Program-made: the position numbers and the translations under genes
In this document: one piece after another, positions 12,701 to 24,817 of the stretch
How the letters are laid out: every line of letters begins with the position of its first letter
How positions within the stretch are numbered: position 1 is the stretch's first letter
Notes under the pieces: generated by a model
What the model was told of the DNA's origin: nothing
What the model saw: the letters and a program-made list of their open reading frames with translations, nothing else
Databases searched by the model: none
Assembly: GCF_036417845.1 (NCBI RefSeq)
Contig: NC_089994.1
Location: 16,262,001 to 16,326,000, forward strand
DNA: 64,000 nt
DNA from: Apteryx mantelli
Lineage: Eukaryota; Chordata; Aves; Apterygiformes; Apterygidae
Direction of reading: 5' to 3'

Positions 12701-15700
12701 TCTGCATCAGAGAATTTTTCATATCTTTGAGGCCTGTCTCCTTTTTGGGTGGATGTCAAACAACAGGGAGAATCCAAGTGAAAAGAATTCAGATCTGCAT
12801 TTTCTTCACTGTTAATAAAATTAAGACATTGCCAGAAACAGTATCATCATTCTTTCTAAACTTTCAAAGAAAAACCATGGGACAAGATACTCATGGGTCC
12901 TGATCCAAGGCAATAGTCAAGCATGCGAGATTACTCTGTTCCTTAGAGTTGTTCCCACATTTAACAGCTTCATTATATCAGTTTCTTCCTCTGATGAACA
13001 TTCAAGCTGTTTCAAGAACACCTCTATTACCACATGCTTTAATAACTATTTAACTTTACAAAGAGCAAACACATAAGGCAATACCTATTTCCTCCCAGTA
13101 CTCTAGTACTCTTTCTTCTCTCAATCCATTCTCCCATTTTTTTTAATCAACCATTAAGCAAACTTAGTATTTGTAGGTGCACTTTTAAAGAGAATCTTAC
13201 AGACTTTTAAAGTCATTATCTCACTTTGGAGATCACAGGACAGTTTCCTCCAAGAGACTTTATTTATTTATTTTTAATACAGAAGCAAACTGTACATTTG
13301 AAGTGCAATTTTGGTAAACTGTCATTAAACCCAAAACTCAGTTGCTTGACTACTATTTCAGTGTAGAGCTGAAGCCTAAGAGCTATTGGCATGAATATTC
13401 CCCAAGGTTTTAAAGCAAAACAAAGTATTAATTTAGCACCAAATACATTTTAGTCTATTTAGGAGTATCTGAAAAGCAAATAAAATGTCAGCTAAAGCAA
13501 CAAATCATACCCAGCACGTTATTACTGTCCAAACACGGACTCACAACCACCACAAGCTTGCCCTGATACAAAAGGTCCTTTAGCCCTTAATATACATGTC
13601 AAAGGATTGAAAGTTTTCTCTGTTACACTTTCTCACACTAAAACTTAACTTTGTTATAGCCTAACCCTACAGAAACAGTTCTTAATTTTAATTGCTTAAA
13701 GGTCAATTTTATCACTACGTACCAAATTCCTCTCACAGCTCCAACACCAAATAATCACAGGTTAGAACTAGAATTAATAAAAGCTGTAGCACATTAGAAA
13801 TCATCTCGATCATCTACTCTAGCAGTACAGGAAGCCAGCAGCACCCTAACTATATGTTAGGCCCCAAGGATTAGAATAACTGCCAGAGGAACGAAGTTTC
13901 AGAGAATAAGAGAAGTCACCTGCCCCCACGCTAAGTTTTCATACAGAACCGAATGCAGCCTGGAGCTTGGTCAAAGGTACGCCCGGGTATCTGCTGGCAG
14001 TTTCAAGTTATGCATTTCATTTTCATATTTCATGTTCATTTTCAACAGCTAATTTCTGCATCATACAGGTTTAAAACATGTATTATTCTTATTTGAAGAG
14101 TGAATAAAATAGTGGCTATCTCCCAAAATAAAACATTTCTGTATTCCTTACTCTTCTGAACACAGCAAGATTTACTAGTCCTGCCTGATCAGTTAAGTAA
14201 CTAAAAAAAAATAAATTTTTAAGAAAATACTCTTTTCAAATTTGTAACGTTTCATTAAATATTCTTTAGATATTTATTTGGGTGAAACAATACATTCCAT
14301 ACCTGGCAAGACTGTTACAGAAAGGTTTTTTTTTAAATGACATTCCATCTAAGAAAAAGCCCATCTGAGAGATGCCAGCTCAGAATTGTATGCTCTGCCT
14401 CGTTTTACTTCTCTTGCAAAACACTAGAACACAACAGGCTTTTAAGAGAGAGGAGTTCATGTCTGCAAGCTTCTGAGAAGAAAAGGCCCTTTAGGAGAGA
14501 TCTGACCAAGATGTAGCAGCCTCGAAGTAGGAGATAGAGGTTATTCAATGAACACAGCCAGTTTTGAAGAATACGCAAGTGGTGGTGGCGGGGGGGAGAA
14601 ATAAACAGGTCTGGTTTTGAGGCAGTGAGCTGTTCTAGGGAACAGGGGGAGTAGGCCAGCAGGAGCACGCAGAACAAATAACTCTGCTGAGGCTCCAAAT
14701 TTAAAAACAGAATCTGCATTAACATCCAAAGTCAGCAATATTTCTCCAACAGAAATGAAGTCAAACCAAGTCAGAGCACAAAGAAATGATTCCTGCATTA
14801 CAGTATTTCACAATCACTCTTGCAGTTAGATAAGGTATTTCAGTAAGTTAAGAGCCTTCTTGTTAGCTGTTCCAGAATTCAGGAACTCATGTCAAAAATA
14901 TTTGCTGGGTTGACAGGGAGGTGCCAGCACCCTCCCCTACACACCAAATACATCATCAGCACGAGGAAGCCAGCAATGGAAAACTGGAGGATCCACATTC
15001 AAGTCCCAGAAGGAATGTCATGTTGCCATTAATGCCTGAACAATAAGTCCACACTGACGACTGCAACACTAAATTTTCCTCCCATTTAAGGGGAGAGAAT
15101 GTATTTGGTGGCAGATGAGACAGTCAGCAGTGGCTGGACAGCAGACAGTTTGGGGGTTTTCTCCAAGGAACAGAGCGCCTAGGAACAAATGCATGTATTG
15201 AGAAAACTTGACAGCTCAGCAGTAGCAAATCCCAAATGAGTAGAGCGGCTCTCCCTTGCTGAAGGAAGTCTGTTCTATCTACATTGTCTGTGTTGAATTT
15301 GTTCCTTCTCCCCCTCAAACCACCTCAGGAGCAAGACAAAAACTTGAAGCAGTTTTTATCTCAGAAGAGATTTGGAGGCATGGGAGTGCGTCATTTGTGC
15401 TGCTGGGGTGAGCAGATTAGAAAAGATCAGGGTAGACCTAAGGGGAACGGATAGAGCCTTTCTTATGATTTAAAGAAAACGGAAACCAGACAGTCCGTAC
15501 ACAATGTGAAGCTCAGCTAAGTTGCGCGGGTATGTGCCAAGACGGCACTCTTTTTTCACTGGCTGCCCATTCACCTTGTTTCTGAAAACATCTGTCTTTC
15601 TGCAGTAACAATTTCTGTAATTTCTTTTTTTGTTTTAAAACAATACAGAACAAAAGCATTGGTACATCAGGCATTTCCCTTCCAGAATGCTAATCTGTTC

Positions 15701-18700
15701 GGATGCTGGGCCAGACTTGCTGGTAAAATTCTTAGCAGGTTTAAACAGCTGTTCATTTACTGTACTCAAACTGCACCAGCTGAAGAACTGCTCCTCTTTC
15801 TCCTCCTCCTCTCTAAAAGGCAGCTATGAAATCTCTGTAAAACTTCAGAAATCCTTCTAAAATACAGTTGGTAATTGACCAGTAGGTTAGTTTTTTTAAA
15901 GGAAATAGAGGAAATTAACCTGCATGAGAAATCCACAGAAACATTCACAGCTTTGAACGTCCTTGCTTGTGCAGGCATAAAAACAACTTCTATAAATGTG
16001 AAGCAGCATTTATATCCTGGAGACGTTTGAAAACCACTGAGACATGTAAGTATTTTTATGACACTTCCCAGCATTAGAAAACTCATTCTGCTCATCTCCA
16101 ACTACACATCCCTTTTCTTCCCCCAACACAAACACAAGGATACAGTCCCAAGACACACCAGAGAGCTGACAGATTGTTGTACTTTAAACTTTGCCATCTC
16201 ATTTTCTTGCCCTGAGTGAGGAAAGCAGCCTGTATGGAAGAGACCTGTCCTACATTCCTACCTCGTCACTGTGTGATTTCTCAATAAAAATAACACAGTC
16301 ACTATAGCATCACACAAAATACAAGTTTGTTTCTTGCCTTACAGAAACGTCACTTCAGAAGCCCAACTCCGGACTGAACATATTTTACCCAGAGTTAAAA
16401 GCAACATCTAGGCTCTCCAAAAATCAGAAGATTTTTAAAATCTGTATTTTTCCTCCTTAATGAGTTTATTTGGCAAATTATGCAGTATTGCAGCTTTTCC
16501 TGCACAGACAGCTCTTGTGGGTAAGAGATGTGAAAAAATAAATGCATAAAAATAATGATACCTTAGAGCTATTTTAACTTATTTTAAATTTTAATTTTCA
16601 AGTCGGTAGTCTAATTTTAAAACAGAAGTTACTTTCATCATCACTCGAGATAATGCAAATTATTGATAGCTTGTCCACCAAGTTTCTACATAATTATAGC
16701 TTGTACCAATCTATTTCTTAAATGTAACGAGTACATAACCTTTTCAGGCTGGCACACTTTCTCTCTTGTGCAGTCTTGAGAGAGTTGCAAGTTTTTCTGT
16801 GCCATGTATTTCCACTTCCTTTTATGGGTTTGAAAATCTTCATCCATTCCAGATCCGATATGGGCTTCCACCATGCAGCTTTTTTTATGATGAAGTTATT
16901 ACTACAGGAATCAGATTCAGGCTTGTGAGTTGTACTAAGAGTCTCTCTGCTTTTTTGGCTGCATAAAATTTCATTTCTCTCTTCCCAGATTTTATCTTCA
17001 TTATCAGTTTTGTCAGATAAGATAGTGTCCTGGATCAAAGTACTTTGTGAATCTACACAAGATTTAAAGTTGGGCCAATGCTCACATACAGGTAAAGATG
17101 ACTCAAAGGTTTGATGCTCTCCACTTTCCAATCCATTCTCGGAAATTTCCCCATCTCTCAGAGGTCTTACGTTGTTTGTATCGCAAAATGCTTTGCTGTC
17201 TGGCTCATCGGAGCTTGATGCAACATCCTGCTTTTCCTCTTCTTCCATAAGGACAGCCAAGCCTTTCACAACTTTTTGACACCGATTTAAGTTTGCTGAG
17301 ATAGTTTTCTCCAAGTCTGATGCATTCAGTAACAGTCCGTTCTCTACTTCGCACACCTCAGGGATGGTTTTTAGCCTACACTTCTGAACTCGTGCAGTTC
17401 CACCTTCCTCACATACGGTGCCCTCACTCCTAACCGTGCCTGTTTCACTGTTACTTTCAGGGGCAGGGAATGCCATACCGATGCTACAACGGCATGATAA
17501 AGAACCGTCACAAATATTGCATTCAAAGAGCATACATAACTGTACTCAGGGTAAGCCATACATTAACCACAAGCTGTAGCCACAGTTCAGCAGTAGTTTA
17601 CAGACAGCCGTATCCTGCCAGAACCCTACAGAAGCCTGCCCGGATTTGACTGTAGGTTACTTTGCAGAATCACTCTGAGAGTTCTTTCATATTCTATATA
17701 GTGTGGTAATTCTGTCTGAACCTCTAGGGTGTGCACCAGTTTCCTAATTTGAAAGCAAAATAAACTTCGATTTTTAAACAAAAGAAATAGCAGGCCAGAC
17801 TAATGCCCTTATCACCTGACTAGCCCATTTTTTAAAACAGCATGAACTGATTTGCATACAATACTTTATTCTATGACTGATACTCATGGCGTCTTCTGAC
17901 CCCATAAAACAGGTATCTGACAACTGCATTGGGTATTTGTGGTTGAGCCCAGCAAAGTCTTGACACAGCACACATCTGTTTCAGAATGCTAACTGCAGCT
18001 GAACAGTAAAACATCTGTTCTCAGAAAGTAAGCTAGTATAAAAAATAGGTTACTTTACCTCATTTCATGTGTCTTCTTTTCATGCTTTTGCCTTAATTCC
18101 TGCGAACTCTCCAAATTGAAATGAAGAAATTGCAAGTCACGTTGCTGTTTTACATAGATCTGCTTAAAAATAGAGACGCACTTTAGTGAAAGTCTAAAGT
18201 ACAAGAAACAGGTAAAAACACACTGCTTTTTATCCAAAAACATCCTCAAAATATTTTTTAGGCCAATATCTGTAGCCAAAACCTGCCAGATCTGAAGGGC
18301 CATCTCAGCATGTATTTAGCAAAACGTAGTATGCTTTGCCATGTTATGTGGATAAGGACAATATAAATTATTTCTATTAGAAGATTGCTGTGGTCTTCTA
18401 AAATAGAACTAATACAACAAATACAGTATTATTACTGTTATTTAATACTTAACATATCTTGTTATTATGTTGTTCAACGTTCTGCAAATTACAGCACAAG
18501 GATCGAGGATCATGGTGTTCAGCTTGCACTGCAGGGAATTTTGTGTAGAGGTAACACAAAAGTTCACATTGATCAACTATTAGCAGTAAAAAAAATTGAA
18601 TGTGCTTTGGGAATCTCAAATGACTGCAAGCAAAAGCACTAGTTTTAAGTCTCTTTTGAAGCAGTTCTTCTAGTACACTATGCCTCTCCAAGCTGCAGGA

Positions 18701-21700
18701 GTTCACCTTGGGCATGTGTGTGAGGCAGCACACTCACAGCCCCCACTGCCTTTCACGTGACTTCTTGGAGCCTGGCACTTTCTGGTTATAAAAGTGCCCT
18801 GATGAACTGTTTATCTAGATAGGGTGCCCCACTTACTGCTGCGAGGGTGATATTTACTCATTGCAGTATTGAGTAAATACATTTATAACTCTAAAGGCTA
18901 ACAGCACATGTAAATATAAGGATTTACATCATGGGTTTTTAATTAAAAAAAAAAATCAGCATTCTATAGTGATCCCAGCAGGGCAGCAAGAAGAAATTTG
19001 ATTTTTTTCTTATTTAAGAACAGCTACTTCCAACTTTTTATACCGTTCTATACAGATCTAATGTTACTGCAAAATTCCTTCATAATCTCGTAATTAGGAT
19101 TGTACCTGCCGCAAACTTGATAGTTCTGTGTCAGTCCGTACTTGTTTAGATTTGGCAAACTGAAGAAGTTGATCCTTTCTATTTGCTTTCTCAGCTGTTT
19201 CAAAACACACAGTTTTCAAATGACTTACTTTAATTGAATAGATACACACCAAGTACATTTGTACATGCATCTGTCAGTAGTAGCAGAAGCAAATACATAA
19301 ACAAAATAAAAGCATTTTCTTAAGTTCAACAGGATCTTTTCCCCCTCCAAATAAAAAAACCCACTAAAATCATGAGACAACTAAACAGACCAAGTATTTT
19401 CCTAGGACCTAGGATTTTAGTAGTGGCAATATTTTACCTCATTGACTAATTTATTTTTATTTTTGATATTCTTTCATGGAAAGGAAATGACAGCAATCAG
19501 TTTTATTTCATGTCTGTACCGGGAAGGGCTACGAAATACTTCCCGTTATTATTATTTTTAACATAGTTATTCATGGGATCAATATTTGGCAAAGATAATG
19601 GGAGGAAAAAAGGGACAGGAAAGTAAACTGTCTCCCAGTATGGGACATCTTTGGTCATCTAATTTTTCAAGGCATACCAATTGTCTGTAAGAGTATTGAA
19701 CCAACAATTGGCCTTTTTTCAGGAATAAACTATTTTCTATGCAACTTGCGTCAGGAGGAGGAAAATCACCCCTATCTTTTATATTAATACCATAGGCAGA
19801 CAAGAGAGTCCCAAAAACTTTCAAGAGAGAATCCTCTGAGCTGTTTACTCCTCCACGCATTATCACATAAAAGCACAAAGTTGACTAGAAAGATTTTATA
19901 AACTGCTCTTGCAGCAGCCCTAAGATATTGCTTTCATAAAAGAATGACACACAGAGGCATATACCTTTATTAAACTGCAATAAAGGTAGGTAAGAAGCTG
20001 CCTCCTTCCTAGACATTAGTGGACTGTTATCTAAAAGTCTCCCATGTGCTGAAAGTTAAGGCGTGAAAGCCAACTGCCCACACTTACCACTAAGTGCAAG
20101 CTCATTCTTCAAGTAGCCATTCTCTTGTTTGAGCTGCATGATTTCTTCCCGCTGCTCATTATTTTCTTTCATCTTTTCACAGAGGTCATCTTTAAAACAA
20201 AATATAATGCTTCCAGAATGAAAAGGAAGCACACTGATTTATACTGAATTCAGTGCCTGGTATAAACATTTACCTTTCAGCTTATTTGTTTCAAGCAGTA
20301 GTTCCTTCAGTCTCAGTTTAAAGTCTTGCTTTTCTTTGTTGATACTGAATTCCTCTGACTTAGCTGCACGCAATGCACTCTCCAACTGTTTGAATTTAGA
20401 TGTAAATTCAGTAATGTGATCAGTTGCTTCAAGTATATCCTTGTCCTGAAATATGAAATAAAATATATTCTTCACTACTGTTTTATCTTTGTGTCACGGA
20501 TCTTGACAAAACAACAGTACTGCAGTAGTTATAGCTACTTCACAGCTTTTATTTTAGCTCTAGGGAGAAGGAAAAAAAAATCAAAGCCGGGAAACAAGCA
20601 TGTTTTTGAAAGTAAATCAGTTTCCTGTTTGTTGACCACTTTTCCCTTCTCAAACAATTCTAAGAATGAAACAGTAATGTGATCAACAGTAACAGAACCA
20701 CTGTGGTGTAGTCACTAATAACTTCACTGCAGTTTGACCATATTTAGTGCCTGATAAGACGACAGATACTACCTTCAACTTGAGCATAGTAAGAAGCTCC
20801 TGCTCTCTAGCTTGCAGCTGGCCTATTTTAGCAGACAGTTCCAACACGGAGCAGTTGAGATTTTGATTTTTCTCCTAGTGAACAAAAATAAGCGTCAATT
20901 ACTACTTCAGTAATTCAAAGATACTATTTTTCCAGTAAATACATGCACAACTTTGTTTAAACGTCAGGAATGGGAATGTGCGATTCTGTGGGGATTTGGA
21001 GAAAGAAGAGTAAGAGTCAGCCTTGTTCCCCAATCCATTACAATCAAACTTGCTTGCCATCAATGGTCTTAACATCCTGCTTATCTTAATTTAAATTGAT
21101 AAGATGCATGAAAATGAGGCGTACTGCCTTATTGTACTGTATACACAGGAAAAATTATCACAGTAAACACATTATTGCCAAATCAGTTTAAAAAAAAATC
21201 TGGAATGGTTAAACACCAATTATTTTCATGTTCTTAAACCAGTTACAAGATGTTACAGTTTGTAACAGTAACCAAAGCTGTAAGTAAAACTTTCTGGAAC
21301 TTTCTAACCCAGTGGCAACACTGTTTCAGGGGCCAACACTGCCTTTTACAGTCAAAATGCCTTACATTTTGGAAGCAAGTTGGTGCTGAGCAGTGTTCCT
21401 CCAAACTAAGCAAATAAACAGCAAACTCCAAATCTAAGCTTGGGAAAGCCTTTTTTTTTTTTTTTTAATGAAAATCAGAGCCATGCCTTAATCTAACGTT
21501 ATTGCATTAGAAGACAAATACAGTTCAGAAGCCTTAATCTGAAATATTTATTCACTGGTGGAACTCACAAATGTCACTGGCATTCTATACATGCATGGAC
21601 TGTGAAATCATGCTATCACTCAACTCCTACCTCCAGAACTTGACAGTGAAGAGTTGTGTCTGTTGTTTTTTGAGATAGCTCTTTAAACTTCTGTTGTGTA

Positions 21701-22949
21701 TGTTCAAGTGTTGTCTTACTGTCATTCTGCTGAGATTCTAAAAGCTTTAACCTTTTGGTTAGTGTTTTTATAATTTCATTTCTCTTGTGCAGCTCATCTG
21801 GAAAAAAAAGCAAGGAAGTATTTGTGAGAAAACAGCTCAGACACTACCTACGCAATCTTTAAAATGGCAGAAATAATTTAATCTAGTGTTTTAAAATCAC
21901 ATAATTCAGAAATGGATGCTAAGGTTGCACATGCTGAAGTAGAATCACATACTTGACATTTTTTCCCCTCCTAGATTGCATGTTCTCATATTTCCATTGT
22001 TACCAGGTCAGACGGATTATGAATTCTGTTCTGACCTATCTTTTGAGTATGGCTGTCAAACAAGACTATTCAGAGCTTCGAGGTGGTTAGCTGGGGTGGC
22101 TTGTGGACAGTGTCAAAACTGTGCAGCTGAACCTCAGAGCACAGAGCTCTGCAGTATACCACTATGTTTGCAAACTGCTCTCTTCCCCCATATGTAATTT
22201 ATCAATTTTTTTTTTTTTTAAAGAGTCCACAGAAACAGCTTACAAATTGAAATGAGAAAGTGTTATCCGATTATCAAATCCACCTCAAAATCACGACCAT
22301 TTTTGGTCCATCTATTGCATATGTTTTGATCTCAGAAAGGAGACGACCAAATTTAATGCTGAAGGGTAGGAAGCCATTCCTTAAAGGATGGAACACTGTT
22401 ATCCAGGGGTCTAAGCACCTGAAGGTACTTACAAGACCAGAGCCTTGTGCTCTACGCACACCACTCACTTTCCAGTAAGTTGCACCGTTCTGCTAAAGTC
22501 AGTATTCGTTGCCGATCATCTTCCCAGGCTAGAAGCTGTCTCTGGTGCACTGCAACCATGTCATTGAGTTCCTTGTCACGATCTTTCAGTTCTGCAATTA
22601 AAAGCTGGAGTTCATGCCTCTGTTTCTGAATGGTGCTGTTCTCAAAGCTGGGGCTAAGTTTCTATAAAAGATAACAAGCGGGACACGTTTCAGCATAAAG
22701 AAAAAGTGACCAGCTCTCTGATAATAAACTCCAGGTTTGAAGTTATTCTAAAGTAAAGTATTATTTCTACATTTAAAAAGGAGACCATCCCAAAATGTTC
22801 CTCACACTTGCCATACCACCTGTGGCCCTTGACTGAAACCATTAGTGGTGCAACTGCTACTTTCGTGTCAGAAATAGAGTGCACTGATGGTTAAGCTTAT
22901 TTTCGTTTTTTACCTGGGGTGAAGCAGGAGGCGGCAGTGATGAATTCAT
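9768..22949 (-). CDS. CCDC62: Coiled-coil domain-containing protein 62, 12 coding exons
   Basis: Germline coiled-coil protein, known in mammals for a role in acrosome and sperm development and as an oestrogen-receptor cofactor. Exons in order: 22949-22914, 22661-22469, 21797-21631, 20874-20773, 20445-20274, 20189-20088, 19194-19106, 18159-18059, 17483-16740, 12808-12628, 11670-11539, 9836-9768. They sum to 2088 nt, or 695 residues, against 684 in human. Exons 2-8 encode one long coiled coil; the core is well conserved (KDRDKELNDMVAVHQ, QLQAREQELL). Exon 9 is long, serine/acid-rich and diverged, with a conserved DLEWMKIFKP near its end. Exon 11 keeps LLAESRQMVADLELSTLL. The end, PAAEESEAKLPFFSL, resembles the human C-terminus. 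The exon 9 donor (AAAAG|GTTATG) is the weakest call. It fits phase but other donors are possible. The start MNSSLPPPASPQ resembles the human N-terminus. Confidence 0.9.
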
Positions 22950-23049
22950 AGGGGTCGGGGGTCAGACTTCCACCACGCGCTGGTGGATACTCATAAATAT
23001 TTGCGACCTGTAACATTCAGCTTGGAGGCTCCATCTGATTTGAGCGCTA

Positions 23050-23560
23050 CATGATTACCCACCAGCACCGCTTCTGATCCGGCAGCCCTGCAAGGATAAA
23101 AAGCCGGTGAGAACGGAGGGAGGTCGGGGCACAGCCCGCGGCCTCGAGCAGGCGCCGCGGCCTGAGGAAGGCGCTTGCCGGGGCGCCACGAGCTTCGGCT
23201 GCCGTCGCCTCGCCGCCGTTCCACCCTGCTCCGCGGATCCCCCCCGGCCCGCTCTCACACGGAGAAGGGCCCGCGGCCTCCCCCTCCGCCCGGCGCCGGG
23301 GGCAGCCGAGCCCCCTCCCCCCCCGCGCCCGTTACCCCGCGCGCCCCCAGACCCACCGCCGCCCCCGCGCCTGCGCGCCGAGCCCCGCCCCCCCGGCCGT
23401 TAGGCCGAAGCCCCGCCCCCGGGCGGCCGTTAGGAGAAAGCCCCGCCCCCATGCCGAGCGGCGGGGTCGCGGGTTCGAGTCCCCGCGCCGCGTATTCGAG
23501 TCCCCGCGCCGCGTATTCGAGCTGCCCCAGGCCCCGGAAAGCTTTCCACGGCCTGGACCC
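23050..23560 (-). promoter_or_regulatory. CCDC62: CCDC62 CpG-island promoter with GC boxes
   Basis: Compact CpG island immediately upstream of the CCDC62 coding start, with three CCCCGCCCCC Sp1-type boxes at 23383, 23411 and 23441. A short 5' UTR exon is plausible near 23064-23090 on the minus strand, between a CTTGCAG acceptor and a GTAATC donor. The path from there to the coding exon is unclear. Confidence 0.65.
23383..23521. repeat. Two short tandem arrays upstream of CCDC62
   Basis: Array 1: a GC-box unit repeated at 23383, 23411 and 23441 (period 28-30), each copy containing CCCCGCCCCC and two followed by GGCCGTTAGG. Array 2: a 21-bp unit beginning TTCGAGTCCCCGCGCCGCG, at 23474, 23495 and a partial copy at 23516. 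Both lie in the CCDC62 CpG island, so copy number could tune promoter strength (inference). Confidence 0.8.
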
Positions 23561-24600
23561 CAGCACGAGAATCCGACTGGATGTTAAGAAATAAAGTAAT
23601 AACCCCGCTCGGCTCTTTAAGGGGAAGGGCCACAGAGATTCAATTACCTGATTATATATGTTATTCCCAATTAACAGATCAGCTTAAAAACAAACAATCA
23701 AAATCACAGAAAAAGGAAAACAACTGGCAGAGGCTGAAGTATCCAACATGTCACCCGCTTCGGTTTAAACCTACCTAGGTTTGACAGTGACTAGAAAACA
23801 TCAACTCCAGGATGCCGTTGCCAGGGAATATTTAATGTGATCAAATGGAGCCGTGAGATACACAGCACCAAATCTATGCTTGAAGCTGTCTGGTGGAAGT
23901 ATGAGGGCTCCCACCCTTCACTTCGCCTCACCTACTGCACGAACGCGGTACGTGGAAACAAACAGCAGTCGCTATAGAGTTGTGTCGCTTACTACCGTTC
24001 TTCAATGCGCAGTACGCTTAAAAGCATAAAGTCAATGACAATGCCTCATCTAGAAGACTGGCAAGATCAGGAGTTAGTTCAGAATTATGGAAATAAGCTA
24101 TTTTTAAAGCCTAATGTTCTTTAGTATTTCACTTAACACTATTAAGATCTTTTTTACATTCAACAGTTTTCTAAGAACAAAATATTAGGTTAAATTTCCT
24201 ATCAGTTTTACACTGGCAGCAGAGTTGTGAGCACAAATTACTTCAGGCTCTTGTTGCATGTGACTTTACGAAGCCCGTACAGTTAGCTTGACTTGGATGA
24301 CCTGTGCAAATGTTTGCAACAAAAATTGAAAAATAAGTCCTATAGTCTTATAAGTATCATCTTCCTTTACTATGAGCAAATCTTCAGCATGTGTCCCCCA
24401 TTCCGACTTCTCAGTTTCTAGGCAGGTAAGTCAGAGGTATCGATTTCTGTTCATGAGACACCTGCTTTAAATATTCACTTAGTTCAGCAGAAATGATAGT
24501 GGATGAGAAATAAGCTTTTAATTACTTAAGTTATTATTTTCCTTTATGACTGTTAGAGGAAAGTAGCTCTAAAGAAAATAGAAACTGTATTCAGTGAGGA
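23560..24600. other. Intergenic region between CCDC62 promoter and DENR 3' end
   Basis: About 1 kb of AT-rich sequence between two genes transcribed in the same direction. I see no exon, RNA gene or repeat in it. Confidence 0.5.
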
Positions 24601-24604
24601 ACAT

Positions 24605-24610
24605 TTTATT
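24605..24610 (-). terminator. DENR: DENR polyadenylation signal
   Basis: AATAAA on the minus strand about 210 bases after the DENR stop codon. It is the first canonical signal downstream. Confidence 0.65.
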
Positions 24611-24817
24611 TAAATCTACTTCATGCATAAGCATGATAAAAACCCAATTTAACTTTGGCAAATATCACAACAAAAAAACAAGCAGCCTATACAGAATGGT
24701 GAAAATGCCAAGGATATGGGTTCTCCACAGTTTCACTGCAGAATAAGTGTATTTAGAAGCCTCGCTTTGGCTACATCATTTATAACCATATAATTAAATA
24801 AAGGTAGTCTTTCACTA

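Noticed and set aside
14405-16101. Minus-strand frames of 85-111 codons in CCDC62 intron 9
   Set aside because: They overlap one another in different frames, do not join CCDC62 in phase and resemble no family.
23471-23481. GGTTCGAGTCC, an exact match to a tRNA B-box
   Set aside because: No A-box, no cloverleaf and no acceptor stem fit upstream. It is part of a 21-bp tandem repeat in a CpG island.
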